From an uncultured Bacteroidales bacterium (GTDB taxonomy: Bacteria > Bacteroidota > Bacteroidia > Bacteroidales > UBA932): DNA of 64,000 nt. The stretch spans positions 124,001-188,000 of the forward strand of contig CAKUVD010000003.1 of the NCBI GenBank assembly GCA_934695325.1. Direction: 5' to 3'. A program made the translations under genes and the position numbers. Shown here in pieces: positions 26,621 to 36,448 of the stretch. Position 1 is the stretch's first letter. Each line of letters begins with the position of its first letter. A model generated the notes under the pieces. It ran no database searches. It was not told where the DNA came from and saw only the letters and a program-made list of their open reading frames with translations.

Positions 26621-29065
26621 CTATGATTGTTTTTCCTCAGCCTTGCTCTGGTTTCCATAGCCGTAACCATAGCCATAACCGTAGCCGCCGTAGCCATAAT
26701 GACCATAGCCGCCGGCCTGGAAATCTACGCCATTGAGGATAAGCGCCATCCGGTTATATACGCCTTTCTCATATGCTTCCTCCACAGCCGGAAGGGCTCT
26801 CTTGTCGAAGAGGCCTGCCCTGATGACGAATACGGTATAGTCAGCTGACTTCGCTATGATGGACGTATCCGCAACGATTTCTACAGGAGGACAGTCCATA
26901 AAGATATAGTCATAGTTATAAGAAAGTTCTTCGATCATCCTGGTGAATCTGTCCGATACGAGCATCTCAGCCGGATTAGGAGGAAGCGAACCGACTGACA
27001 GTAGGTCAAGTCCGTCCCTGACATTCTGAATCTCAGACTTGATATTGTCCACCTTTCCGTTCAGATAAGCAGAAATTCCTGCCTTGTTGCGGTCAAGAGC
27101 CTTGCTGAGCGTGGCCTTTCTGAGATCAAGATCCAGCAAAAGCACCTTGCAGCCCTTCAGAGCCATAGTAGCCGCCATATTCATCACCACGAATGTCTTT
27201 CCGGCATTAGGGTTGAATGACGTGACCATTACCTTTCGGCATCCAGTGGCAGTTCCCGTCATAAAATCAAGATTGGTACGAAGCACACGGAACGCCTCGT
27301 TTATGCCGTCCCTGTTGGCAGGTTCCACCACGATTCTGGAGTTCGCCTTGTCGCACATTTTCTTGTGAAGCCTGTTCATCAACCCTGCACCCTGCCCGAT
27401 CTGCGGTATCTCCGCAAGGAAAGGCAACTGGAGAGCTGTGACATCCTGACGGTTCTTGACGCGAGTGTCAAGCTGCTTCAGCAGGAAGAATATGCCGAAC
27501 GGAATGCCCATTCCGAGAACCAATGCGACAAGCAGAACCATCTTATTATTCGGAGAGTCGGGCCTGTCATTACCGGTAGGAGTCATCACCAGACGCGTGT
27601 TTCCTACATTGACAAGACTGGCTATCTCATTCTCCTCCCTCTTCTGAAGAAGGTAGATGTAGAGTTCCTCCTTTATTTTCTGCTGACGTTCTATGGAGAG
27701 GAGCTGGAGCTCCTGCCCTGATGTATTGGCGATGCGCGACATTATGTCGTTCTCCTCCGCAGAGACCTTGTCCGCCTGAAGCTGAAGCGTAGATATGAGA
27801 TTGTCGATGGATCTGTTTATCGCGATCTTCAGGGCGGAGATCGTCTGGTTCAAATCAGACACCAGAGGGTTGTCATTGCTGCTCTCGTTCATCAGCCTGT
27901 CCCTGTTCAGCACAGCCTGGTTATATTCCTTTATCTGGCTCTCCACGGTCGTGCTTGAAAGACCGGAATTGGCCGGTATCAGAGCTCCCGAATGCGCCGG
28001 ATTGTCCAGATATTCCTTTATGAACTTGGCAATGGAAAGCTGGTTGTTCACATCGAACGACTTGGCCTTATACTGAGAAGATTCCTCCAAGTATGCCGCG
28101 GACAATGACTGGATGTCCGTGATCTTGTGAGACGCCTTATAATCCTTTAGGTTCTCCTCTACGCCTCCCAGTTCCTTCTCGATGACAACGAGACGATCAT
28201 TGATGAAAGAAGTGGTGTTTCTCGCGGATTTGTTCTTGTTCTCCACCCACTGCTCATTATATATGTCAATGAGTGTCCTCAAGACTGCGTCAGCCCTGGA
28301 CGGGAACAGATCCTTGAATGCGAGCACGAGCACAGTGGACTCCTTCCCGGAAAGCGACACTGAGAGCCTCTGGCAGTATGACTTGGCGAGTCTCTTGGCA
28401 TTCACCCAGCTCACGACTATCGGCTTGTGCCATTCGCTGTACATCATCGTAGGGACGACGGCGAGCCTGCCGACTGGTGTAGTCAATGTATCCCGCAATG
28501 TACCGGAAATCTTTTCCTTATATTCTATGTCCTCACCGGCGACGCGGAAATCCTTTATCACGAATGTACTGTCACCGGTCCTCGTTATCTCGAACGAATA
28601 TGCCGAGACATTATTGTCGCCGGCCTGGACAAGCGCTATCGGCGAATCAGCGAACTTCTCCCTGCTGCGGAGGAACTGTTTCTCGCGATATGTGGTCTCA
28701 AGTCCCAGCCTTCTGACGACACAGCTCATCAGGTCAGGAGAAGAGAACGCCTCCATTTCATTATATACGTTGGAGCCTCCGGTGGCGGCACGATAGCGTG
28801 ATATTCCACCTGTGAACGAAGCGAGATCCCTGAGCGCTGAATTCTCGTTGCTGTCATCGACTATGACCTTGGCTGAACGAGAGTATGTCGGCGCTGTCCT
28901 GTAGAGATATACTGCAGCGAAAAAGAGGCAGACCGCCACGGACAAGGCATACCACCATTTATTGTCCCATATCATCGACCAGATGTCAGCGAGATTGAGG
29001 AGGTCCCCTTCCTCTTCATTATGATTGCCTGCAAACGGCTTGTTTTCGAGGTTATCTGTTGCCAT
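26621..29065 (-). CDS. Wzc-type polysaccharide co-polymerase and tyrosine autokinase
   Basis: This 814-residue inner-membrane protein has an N-terminal Wzz domain with a first membrane helix ('WWYALSVAVCLFFAAVYLY'), a long periplasmic coiled-coil/GNVR-like region, and a second helix before residue 530 ('VLLVALVLGMGIPFGIFFL'). The cytoplasmic BY-kinase has 'NPNAGKTFVVMN' (Walker A), 'LLLDLDLRK' (Walker A') and 'YIFMDCPP' (Walker B). The C-terminal tail alternates Gly and Tyr, the usual autophosphorylation cluster. I chose the ATG at 29065; the next codon upstream that could start is a TTG at 29074. It works with the neighbouring Wza and CpsB homologues. Confidence 0.93.
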   Translation of the reverse strand: MATDNLENKPFAGNHNEEEGDLLNLADIWSMIWDNKWWYALSVAVCLFFAAVYLYRTAPTYSRSAKVIVDDSNENSALRDLASFTGGISRYRAATGGSNVYNEMEAFSSPDLMSCVVRRLGLETTYREKQFLRSREKFADSPIALVQAGDNNVSAYSFEITRTGDSTFVIKDFRVAGEDIEYKEKISGTLRDTLTTPVGRLAVVPTMMYSEWHKPIVVSWVNAKRLAKSYCQRLSVSLSGKESTVLVLAFKDLFPSRADAVLRTLIDIYNEQWVENKNKSARNTTSFINDRLVVIEKELGGVEENLKDYKASHKITDIQSLSAAYLEESSQYKAKSFDVNNQLSIAKFIKEYLDNPAHSGALIPANSGLSSTTVESQIKEYNQAVLNRDRLMNESSNDNPLVSDLNQTISALKIAINRSIDNLISTLQLQADKVSAEENDIMSRIANTSGQELQLLSIERQQKIKEELYIYLLQKREENEIASLVNVGNTRLVMTPTGNDRPDSPNNKMVLLVALVLGMGIPFGIFFLLKQLDTRVKNRQDVTALQLPFLAEIPQIGQGAGLMNRLHKKMCDKANSRIVVEPANRDGINEAFRVLRTNLDFMTGTATGCRKVMVTSFNPNAGKTFVVMNMAATMALKGCKVLLLDLDLRKATLSKALDRNKAGISAYLNGKVDNIKSEIQNVRDGLDLLSVGSLPPNPAEMLVSDRFTRMIEELSYNYDYIFMDCPPVEIVADTSIIAKSADYTVFVIRAGLFDKRALPAVEEAYEKGVYNRMALILNGVDFQAGGYGHYGYGGYGYGYGYGYGNQSKAEEKQS

Positions 29066-29094
29066 ATTATTCAATTTGATTATTAGAATAGCGC

Positions 29095-29910
29095 CTATTT
29101 AGTCATCGCTATGATCAGGTTGGCTATAGTCACTGCAAACGAACCCATAGACACCCAGAACGATGCTGATTTGAGGTTGTTTTCGTTAATGGTCGACTGT
29201 CCCGCCCTCACCTTGTTCGGTTCCACGAGGACCACATCATTCTGCTGAAGATAATATGCAGGCGAGCTGAACAGGTCCACTGAACGGATATCCACCACAT
29301 ATATATTACGCTGGCCGTTGAGCTCTCGCACAACAGACACTCTGTCTCGCCGTCCATATATGGTCAAGTCACCCGCAAGGCTCAGAGCCTCAAGCAATGT
29401 GATCTTGTCCCCAGTGATGGAATACGTACCAGGATGTGACACCTCGCCGAGGACAGATATCTTGAAGTTCATAAACTCCACCGACACCACAGGATCCTTG
29501 AGGAGATTCCGGGAGACGAGTTCTCCACGGACCTTGTCAGCCACCTGCCAGCGTGTGAGGCCGGCAACATTGATCTTCCCGACTATCGGAAATTCGATGT
29601 CACCGTTGTTATCGACGGAATATCCAAGGATACGGTTATACGAGCCTGACACGGATGTCTCCGCACCGGCCTGATAACTGACACTTGAAAGATTGAACAT
29701 TGCGGACAGCTCAGGATTTCGACTGGATACCACAATGGATATCATATCCTTAGGCTGGACCAGGATGCCCATTTCCGGTTTCATAACCATCGCAGTGTCC
29801 TGCTTTGCATCCTGAAGATAGTTTATGTTGCGGTACGTCCTGGAACCGCAGGAGGCCAAAAGCATTGATGCGCAAATCGTCACCAACAGAGATAAAAGCC
29901 CGTGTCTCAT
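29095..29910 (-). CDS. Wza-type polysaccharide export lipoprotein
   Basis: The 271-residue protein has a lipoprotein signal ('LLSLLVTICASMLLASC', Cys as lipobox), then the Poly_export domain ('MGILVQPKDMISIVV') and SLBB domains ('KISVLGEVSHPGTYSI'). A hydrophobic C-terminal helix ends at 'LIIAMTK'. It would form the outer-membrane part of a capsule export channel with the Wzc homologue 29 nt downstream. TATCTTTG (complement of 29946-29953) 36 nt upstream is a likely -7 box for the three-gene operon. Confidence 0.92.
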   Translation of the reverse strand: MRHGLLSLLVTICASMLLASCGSRTYRNINYLQDAKQDTAMVMKPEMGILVQPKDMISIVVSSRNPELSAMFNLSSVSYQAGAETSVSGSYNRILGYSVDNNGDIEFPIVGKINVAGLTRWQVADKVRGELVSRNLLKDPVVSVEFMNFKISVLGEVSHPGTYSITGDKITLLEALSLAGDLTIYGRRDRVSVVRELNGQRNIYVVDIRSVDLFSSPAYYLQQNDVVLVEPNKVRAGQSTINENNLKSASFWVSMGSFAVTIANLIIAMTK

Positions 29911-30058
29911 ATTACCAGTTTTATAGATTTTCCGTTTTTAGTCCACAAAGATATCTATTTTATCCGTAAAATCGAATACAATCTGACACCAAGAAGCGAT
30001 TCCGGCATAAGAATCTGTCTAAAATTATGTATTTTTGCGGTATCCGAAAGATTTTTTT

Positions 30059-30580
30059 ATGGAAACATCCAGACCTTTGATATATATCTACACGGACGGG
30101 GCTTCGAGCGGAAATCCCGGCCCGGGCGGCTACGGAGTGGTGATGAAATGCGGGGCATTGACCAAAGAGATGAGCGGAGGGTTCATACGCACCACCAACA
30201 ACCGAATGGAACTTCTTGCGGTGATCACCGGATTGGAGGCTGTCAAATGGAAGAATGCGGACATAGAAGTCTGGAGCGACTCATCCTATGTGGTCAAGGC
30301 GATAAATGAAGGCTGGCTGCGGAACTGGGAGCGCAAAGGCTTCGCTAAAGTCAAGAACCCGGACCTCTGGAAAAGGTTCCTGGAGGTCTACCGCAGGCAC
30401 AATGTCGTCTTCCACTGGCTGAAGGGGCACGCCGGGCATCCCGAGAACGAGAGGTGTGACGAGCTTGCCGTAAACGCCGGAGCTGGAGCTATATCCCGCG
30501 GAGAGCGATTGCCTGTGGACACTGGATTTGAAGAGGCATCAGGAAGTGAGAGCGGACTTTTCGGGCAGTCAGGTCGATGA
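30059..30580 (+). CDS. rnhA: Ribonuclease HI
   Basis: From the ATG at 30059 the protein has 173 residues and the RNase H fold with its acidic active site: Asp in 'IYTDGASSGNPGPGGYG', Glu in 'TTNNRMELLAVITGLEA', Asp in 'EVWSDSSYVVKAI' and the late Asp after 'GHAGHPENERCDELA'. The enzyme cuts the RNA strand of RNA:DNA hybrids, such as R-loops and primers. A C-terminal extension of ~25 residues is unconserved. TATTTTTG at 30030-30037 is a probable -7 box 21 nt upstream. Confidence 0.95.
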   Translation: METSRPLIYIYTDGASSGNPGPGGYGVVMKCGALTKEMSGGFIRTTNNRMELLAVITGLEAVKWKNADIEVWSDSSYVVKAINEGWLRNWERKGFAKVKNPDLWKRFLEVYRRHNVVFHWLKGHAGHPENERCDELAVNAGAGAISRGERLPVDTGFEEASGSESGLFGQSGR

Positions 30581-30582
30581 AC

Positions 30583-30613
30583 TTGAAAATATGGAAACAG
30601 TTTCGTAAATTTG
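30583..30613 (+). promoter_or_regulatory. Promoter of pdxA-recG
   Basis: TTG at 30583-30585, a 20-nt spacer and TAAATTTG at 30606-30613 match the Bacteroidetes consensus exactly. The -7 box is 26 nt upstream of the pdxA start. Confidence 0.65.
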
Positions 30614-30639
30614 AAAGATTAACATAAGAAAGACATACT

Positions 30640-31728
30640 ATGATAAATAATAAGCTTACGGTGGGCATAACCCAGGGAGACGGCAACGGGATAGGATATG
30701 AAGTCATCATCAAGGCACTTGCCGACGCACGTATCCTGGAGGGTTTCACACCGGTCATCTACGGCTCGTCCAAGATTTTCGGATTCTATAGGAAACTTAT
30801 ACACAATCTCGAGCAGCTCGACACTTACGTGATAAATTCCGTGAAAGAAGCCAAGCCGAAGAAGATAAACATCCTGAACTGTCTTCCCGACAACGTCTAC
30901 GTAGAACCGGGACAGCCTTCACCGGAAGCGGCCAAATGTGCTATAACGGCACTTGAGCGCGCCACGGAAGACCTGAAGAACGGAGACATTGACGTACTCG
31001 TCACCGGGCCGATAAACAAGAGGGCTATGACCAATGCAGGATTCGGCTTCACCGGACACACGGAATACCTGAAGAAGGAATTCGGTGCGGAAGACGTGGC
31101 GATGTTTATGATCAGCGCCCAGCTAAAGATCGGTGTGGTCACAGGTCACATTCCTCTGAAGGACGTGCCTTCAAGCATCACATCCGAGAAGATTCTCACG
31201 AAGCTCCGCCTTATGAACGCATCGCTCAAGAGAGACTTCGGCATATCCTGCCCCAAGATCGCAGTTCTCGGCCTGAACCCTCATTGCGGGGACGACGGAC
31301 TTCTCGGCGACGAGGAGGAGACCATAATCGCACCTGCCGTGAAAGCAGCCAACGACGAAGGCATAGTGGCATTCGGTCCATACTCCCCTGACGGATTCTT
31401 CGGGCTCGCCAACTACAGCAAGTTCGACGCTACACTCGCAATGTATCACGACCAGGGACTGGCCCCGTTCAAGGCGCTTGACTTCTCCGACGGCGTGAAT
31501 TTCACCGCAGGGCTTCCTATAGTCAGGACTTCGCCGGACCACGGCACAGCATTCGAGATGGCCGGACGGGACGAGGCTGATCCAATGTCTATGATGTCCG
31601 CCATCTACGCAGCCATCGACATCTACAGGAACCGAGTCGCATACGACAGGCTCATCGCAGGAAAAATGCAGGAGAGAGTCATCGAGGACCGTAGGCCTGA
31701 ACGCCCGGGACGGCCGCAGATAGAATAA
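30640..31728 (+). CDS. pdxA: 4-hydroxythreonine-4-phosphate dehydrogenase PdxA
   Basis: This 362-residue metal-dependent oxidoreductase makes the vitamin B6 (PLP) precursor from 4-phosphohydroxy-threonine. Family signatures are the N-terminal 'GITQGDGNGIGYEVI', 'VTGPINKRA', 'GHTEYLKKEF' with a metal His, 'LNPHCGDDGLLGDEE' and 'MYHDQGLAPFKALDF'. It is slightly longer than E. coli PdxA (329). recG begins 9 nt downstream, so both are probably transcribed from the promoter at 30583-30613. PdxJ is not in the window. Confidence 0.95.
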   Translation: MINNKLTVGITQGDGNGIGYEVIIKALADARILEGFTPVIYGSSKIFGFYRKLIHNLEQLDTYVINSVKEAKPKKINILNCLPDNVYVEPGQPSPEAAKCAITALERATEDLKNGDIDVLVTGPINKRAMTNAGFGFTGHTEYLKKEFGAEDVAMFMISAQLKIGVVTGHIPLKDVPSSITSEKILTKLRLMNASLKRDFGISCPKIAVLGLNPHCGDDGLLGDEEETIIAPAVKAANDEGIVAFGPYSPDGFFGLANYSKFDATLAMYHDQGLAPFKALDFSDGVNFTAGLPIVRTSPDHGTAFEMAGRDEADPMSMMSAIYAAIDIYRNRVAYDRLIAGKMQERVIEDRRPERPGRPQIE

Positions 31729-31737
31729 TACAGGACA

Positions 31738-33882
31738 ATGCAGACGGATCCAAAGCCCGAAATACAGTTTCTGAAGGGAGTAGGGCCCAAACGGGCTCTT
31801 CTTCTGGAATCCGAATTGGGTGCAGGAACCGTCCAAGAACTCATAAGGGTATTCCCATACAAATACATTGACAGGAGCACCGTCATACCGATAGCCGGAA
31901 TCCAGGCGACAGGCGCATATATCCAGGTGCGCGGCACCGTGATTTCAGCCACTCTTCTGGACAAGGCAGGGAATCAGGTCGCACAGGACACAGCAAAATT
32001 CAACTCCGTAAGCCGGCTGAGCGTCATCATCGCGGATGAGAGCGCCCAGATGGAACTTGTGTTCTTCAAAGGAGTGAAATATATGCTTTCCAAGCTCCAG
32101 CCTGGCAAGAAGTTCATCTTCTTCGGGAAGCCGTCCGTTTTCAACGGGAGAGTCAATATGGTTCACCCCGAGGTGGATGACGACAATGGAGCCGGCACAT
32201 TGCCGTCCGGCACGATGACAGGAGTGTATCCGTCCACCGAGAAACTTAAGAACGCCGGCATCACCGGAAAGGTGATGAACAAGATAATGGCTTCGGCGCT
32301 CCAGGCCGCGGCACCTGGGATTGCGGAGACATTGCCGGAATATATAATAAAGGAGAAAGGTCTGGCCTCGCTGCAATACGCATTGATGAACATCCATTTT
32401 CCGAAGGATATCTATGCCCTGAAGAAGGCGGAATACAGACTGAAGTTCGAGGAGCTGTTCTACCTTCAGCTGTCTCTTCTGAAACAGAAGTTCATACGGA
32501 GCCGAAACGAGAAGGGCATACCTATGCCCAAAGTCGGGGATGCGTTCAACATCTGCTATAAGGCATTGCCCTACAGCCTCACAGGAGCACAGAAGCGGGT
32601 GATAAAGGAAATTCGCGCCGATATGATGAGCGGACGTCAGATGAACAGGCTGCTTCAGGGTGACGTAGGCTCTGGAAAGACGATGGTCGCCGTACTGTCT
32701 GCCCTGCTGGCAGCCGGCAATGGATACCAGTCTTGCATAATGGCACCCACGGAGGTACTGGCCAGGCAGCATTTCGCCAACATCAGCAAATATCTGGCAG
32801 GAACAGGAGTGGAGGTGTCCATACTCACCGGCACATCCAAGACGTCTGAAAGAAAGACCATATTGGCAGACCTCGCATCAGGCAAGACCGGAATAATAGT
32901 CGGCACGCACGCACTGATAGAGGACAATGTCGTATTCCGCAACCTCGGCCTGGCGATAATCGATGAACAGCATAGGTTCGGAGTGGACCAAAGGTCGAGA
33001 CTCTGGAGGAAAAGCAGCGACGGCATCCCGCCGCATATCCTGGTAATGACGGCGACGCCGATACCGAGGACATTGGCGATGACTCTCTACGGAGACCTGG
33101 ACGTCTCCGTGATAGACGAGATGCCTCCAGGCAGAAAGCCGATACAGACCATACAGATAACCGAGAGAAAGAAGCTTCAGCTGTTCAGATTTATGAAAGA
33201 CCAGATAGCGAAGGGGCATCAGGCTTATGTCGTCTATCCGATGATCTTCATAAACGAGAAGCTGGACTACAAGAATCTGGAAAGCGGATATGAGGAGATA
33301 GTGGAGGCCTTCCCATTCCCACCATACAAGGTGGCGATAGTGCACGGACAGCAGAGCGACGAAGACAAGGCGTTCAATATGAACGCTTTCGTTGCAGGAA
33401 GGGCCAACATTCTGGTATCCACGACAGTGATAGAAGTGGGCGTGGATGTCCCGAACGCCACGGTGATGGTGATAGAAAGCCCTGAGCGTTTCGGCCTCAG
33501 CCAGCTGCATCAGCTCCGCGGTCGCGTAGGTCGCGGCGGAGGCGAATCCTACTGCATACTGGTACGGGGAGACAAGATAAGCGAAGAGTCCAGAAAAAGA
33601 ATCGACCTGCTGTGCCAGACGGAAGACGGATTCGTGCTTGCGGAAGAGGATATGAAGATGCGAGGGCCGGGAGACTTGGAGGGTACCCAGCAAAGCGGAC
33701 TTCCAATAGAGCTTACCATCGCATCTCTCGCAAAAGACGGTACGATACTCTCAGATGCAAGGGAATATGCCTCACATATCCTGGAGCAGGATCCTGACCT
33801 GTCCCAGCTAAGGAACAGACAGCTGGCGTTGGAACTCCGCAAGGATAAGTACTTCAGACATGACTACAGCAAGATCAGCTGA
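31738..33882 (+). CDS. recG: ATP-dependent DNA helicase RecG
   Basis: RecG remodels stalled forks and Holliday junctions. The 714-residue protein has an N-terminal wedge/OB domain beginning 'FLKGVGPKRA', Walker A 'GDVGSGKTMVAV' near residue 308, the DEAH-like 'IIDEQHRFGVDQR' near 409 and motif VI 'QLRGRVGRGGGESYCI', followed by the RecG C-terminal wedge. Length is normal (E. coli 693). It forms an operon with pdxA, and an S9 peptidase follows after 17 nt. Confidence 0.96.
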   Translation: MQTDPKPEIQFLKGVGPKRALLLESELGAGTVQELIRVFPYKYIDRSTVIPIAGIQATGAYIQVRGTVISATLLDKAGNQVAQDTAKFNSVSRLSVIIADESAQMELVFFKGVKYMLSKLQPGKKFIFFGKPSVFNGRVNMVHPEVDDDNGAGTLPSGTMTGVYPSTEKLKNAGITGKVMNKIMASALQAAAPGIAETLPEYIIKEKGLASLQYALMNIHFPKDIYALKKAEYRLKFEELFYLQLSLLKQKFIRSRNEKGIPMPKVGDAFNICYKALPYSLTGAQKRVIKEIRADMMSGRQMNRLLQGDVGSGKTMVAVLSALLAAGNGYQSCIMAPTEVLARQHFANISKYLAGTGVEVSILTGTSKTSERKTILADLASGKTGIIVGTHALIEDNVVFRNLGLAIIDEQHRFGVDQRSRLWRKSSDGIPPHILVMTATPIPRTLAMTLYGDLDVSVIDEMPPGRKPIQTIQITERKKLQLFRFMKDQIAKGHQAYVVYPMIFINEKLDYKNLESGYEEIVEAFPFPPYKVAIVHGQQSDEDKAFNMNAFVAGRANILVSTTVIEVGVDVPNATVMVIESPERFGLSQLHQLRGRVGRGGGESYCILVRGDKISEESRKRIDLLCQTEDGFVLAEEDMKMRGPGDLEGTQQSGLPIELTIASLAKDGTILSDAREYASHILEQDPDLSQLRNRQLALELRKDKYFRHDYSKIS

Positions 33883-33899
33883 CAGACAAAAAATAACAT

Positions 33900-36113
33900 A
33901 TGAGACATTCAATCAGAGCAGGCGGTTTAACCGCATTGACAATCAGCGCATTAATGATGATGAACTGTAAAAGTGAAGAAACGGCGGCGGACTATATAGG
34001 GCCATCGCAGATCGAAATCCAGGACGGAAAGATGACACCGGAGGCTCTTCTGGCATTCGGAAGACTGTCCGATCCTCAGCTGTCACCGGACGGCAGGCAT
34101 ATCCTCTATGGCGTCAGTTACACCTCCGTGGAAGAGAACCGAAGCTGCCGGAATCTTTTTATAGTCAATGCTGACGGCACCGAACCGCGCCAGCTGACAA
34201 AGGACGGAAAGAGCATCAGCTGCGCCAGATGGATTGACGGCGGGAAAGGCATCGCATACATCCAGGGAGGCCAAATATGGAAGGCGTCCATCCGTGGCAT
34301 CGGCGGAAACACACCAAGACTGGTGAAGCGGGTGAAGCTCAGTGACATCCCGGCAGGAGTCGGAGAATTCAAGCTCTCACCTGACGGAAATAGAGTTATG
34401 TACATAAGCTATGTGCATAGCGACGTGAAGACTCCGTCCGACACTGATCCGAAGCTGGACAAGGCCACGGCCTACGTAGCGGAAGACCTGATGTACAGGC
34501 ATTGGGATCACTGGGTGACAGAGCTGCCTCACACATTCATCGCCGACTTCAAGGAAGACATCACACCAGAGGGAAGCATTGACTTACTTGCTTCTGAGGA
34601 AAAGCTTTACGAACTTCCGATAGAGCCTTTCGGTGGTCTGGAGCAGCTGGACTGGAGCCCGGACGGAAGATATATCGCCTACTCCTGCAAGAAAAAGACC
34701 GGCAAGGAATATGCGTTCAGCACGAACACAGAGATATACATATATAATGTAGCGGACGGGTCCTGCGATGTCATTCCGATGGGAGGAGGCTACGATACTG
34801 ACCCGGTATGGAGTCCTGACGGCCGGCATATCGCCTGGCTGAGTATGGCGCGTGACGGATACGAGGCAGACAAGGTCCGCCTGATGACCGCCGATTTCAG
34901 CGACGGAAAGGTCAGCGGAATACGCGATCTCACCGCAGATTTCAAGTACAACTCAGCAGGGCCGGTCTGGGACAATGACTCCAGGACCATCTATTTCAAC
35001 TCTCTCGCCGAGGGTCTCCAGGGAATTTTCAAGGTCAATGCAGATGGCGCCATCTCGCGTGTCACTCCGGACACTCAATGGTGCGACTACAATTCTCCTT
35101 TCGCCATCGTGAAATCAGACAAGGGCACAACTCTCCTCGCATCGTGGTGCAGTATGGACTTCCCTACCGAGCTTGTAAGCGTTTCCGCCGAAGACGGTGC
35201 TTCTGTCCAGCTGACACACGAGAACGACCATATTCTTTCACAGCTGGCGCCGCACAAGATGGAGGCACGTATGGTGAAGACAGTGGACGACAAGGATATG
35301 CTGACCTGGGTGATGTATCCGCCTCAATTCGATTCCACAAAGGTCTATCCGTCCATTCTCATCTGTCTCGGAGGCCCTCAGGGCACCATCAGCCAGTCCT
35401 GGTCATACAGATGGAACTACAGGCTGATGGCCGCCCAGGGATATGTGGTCGTAATGCCTAACAGACGAGGCACGACAGCGTTCGGTCAGGACTGGTGCGA
35501 GCAGATTTCCGGAGACTACTCCGGACTGAACATCCAGGACTACATCTCCGCAGCCAAGGAACTGAAAGCAGAGCCATACATCGGAAAGATGGCGGCCTGT
35601 GGTGCAAGCTACGGCGGATACTCTGTCTATTATCTTGCCGGAGTCCACGAGAACCTATTCGACTGCTTCATCGCTCACGCCGGCATCTTCGACGAGAAAT
35701 ATATGTACTATGAGACAGAGGAGATGTGGTTCTGCAACTGGGACAACGGAGGTCTCACCGAATACGCATATACACCTGGGCAGACAGGCCCTGCCGGAGA
35801 CGGCGTCACATTCGGAGGGATGCAGCAGGCAGGCTCGCCGTGGAGTTCTGCTGCGAAGTCCAGATGGCATTACTCGCACAGCCCGGTGGACAATGTGACT
35901 AAATGGAACACCCCTATCCTCTGCATCCACGGTGGAATGGACTTCCGAATTCCTTACGACCAGGGTATGGCAGCGTTCAATGCAGCACAGATGATGGGCG
36001 TCCCGTCGAAGCTGATCGTGTTCCCGGACGAGTGCCACTGGATACTGAAGCCACAGAACGCCCTTTTCTGGCACCGCGAATACTTCGACTGGCTCGACAA
36101 ATGGTGTAAATAG
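33900..36113 (+). CDS. S9-family prolyl oligopeptidase-type peptidase, exported
   Basis: The 737-residue protein has an N-terminal hydrophobic signal with a likely lipobox ('LMMMNC'), a beta-propeller of WD40-like blades ('LSPDGRHILYG', 'WSPDGRYIAYS', 'WSPDGRHIAWLS') and an alpha/beta-hydrolase domain. The catalytic triad is Ser570 in 'GASYGGY', Asp681 in 'GGMDFRIPYD' and His713 in 'DECHWI'. Such enzymes release dipeptides or process short peptides in the periplasm or at the cell surface. It follows recG closely but has an unrelated role; a terminator lies 45 nt beyond its stop. Confidence 0.92.
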   Translation: MRHSIRAGGLTALTISALMMMNCKSEETAADYIGPSQIEIQDGKMTPEALLAFGRLSDPQLSPDGRHILYGVSYTSVEENRSCRNLFIVNADGTEPRQLTKDGKSISCARWIDGGKGIAYIQGGQIWKASIRGIGGNTPRLVKRVKLSDIPAGVGEFKLSPDGNRVMYISYVHSDVKTPSDTDPKLDKATAYVAEDLMYRHWDHWVTELPHTFIADFKEDITPEGSIDLLASEEKLYELPIEPFGGLEQLDWSPDGRYIAYSCKKKTGKEYAFSTNTEIYIYNVADGSCDVIPMGGGYDTDPVWSPDGRHIAWLSMARDGYEADKVRLMTADFSDGKVSGIRDLTADFKYNSAGPVWDNDSRTIYFNSLAEGLQGIFKVNADGAISRVTPDTQWCDYNSPFAIVKSDKGTTLLASWCSMDFPTELVSVSAEDGASVQLTHENDHILSQLAPHKMEARMVKTVDDKDMLTWVMYPPQFDSTKVYPSILICLGGPQGTISQSWSYRWNYRLMAAQGYVVVMPNRRGTTAFGQDWCEQISGDYSGLNIQDYISAAKELKAEPYIGKMAACGASYGGYSVYYLAGVHENLFDCFIAHAGIFDEKYMYYETEEMWFCNWDNGGLTEYAYTPGQTGPAGDGVTFGGMQQAGSPWSSAAKSRWHYSHSPVDNVTKWNTPILCIHGGMDFRIPYDQGMAAFNAAQMMGVPSKLIVFPDECHWILKPQNALFWHREYFDWLDKWCK

Positions 36114-36157
36114 AGTCCCGCAGGCGCTAGCCTGTGCCTCTACTGGGGCGCATAAAA

Positions 36158-36181
36158 AAAGACCGCCAAGTCGCGGTCTTT
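36158..36181. terminator. Bidirectional terminator after the S9 peptidase gene
   Basis: AAAGACCGC (36158-36166), loop CAAGTC and GCGGTCTTT (36173-36181) form a 9-bp stem with A-runs before and T-runs after, the best Rho-independent terminator in the window. A smaller CAGGC/GCCTG hairpin lies at 36121-36134. Confidence 0.8.
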
Positions 36182-36185
36182 TCTT

Positions 36186-36442
36186 TTATTCAGTGACGAC
36201 CTGAACTTTAGGACTGGAGGCGAACATCTTCTTCACGGTCTCATACCCAGTCCAGCATCAGTTATGACTTTCTCAAGCGCAGTATTTCCGGTAACTATGA
36301 GATTACTCACTATCCCACTCGTCATAAGCATCGTTCTTCAGGTTGAGCACCTTCATCTTAGACATATTCTCAAGTTCAACGATGACGACATTCTCCTTCT
36401 TGCTCAGATCCACATCGGACAAAAGGATATTGAACGCACGGA
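36186..36442 (-). pseudogene. Decayed minus-strand gene fragments
   Basis: Between the terminator and the next gene, two minus-strand frames carry protein-like pieces: a stretch ending at the TAA complementary to 36303-36305 ('LSDVDLSKKENVVIVELEN', then 'YDEWDSE') and one ending at the TAA complementary to 36186-36188 ('ETVKKMFASSPKVQVVTE'). A stop in frame cuts off their upstream part. They may be one former gene broken by frameshifts, or two. I do not recognise the family. Confidence 0.3.
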
Positions 36443-36448
36443 GTTATC

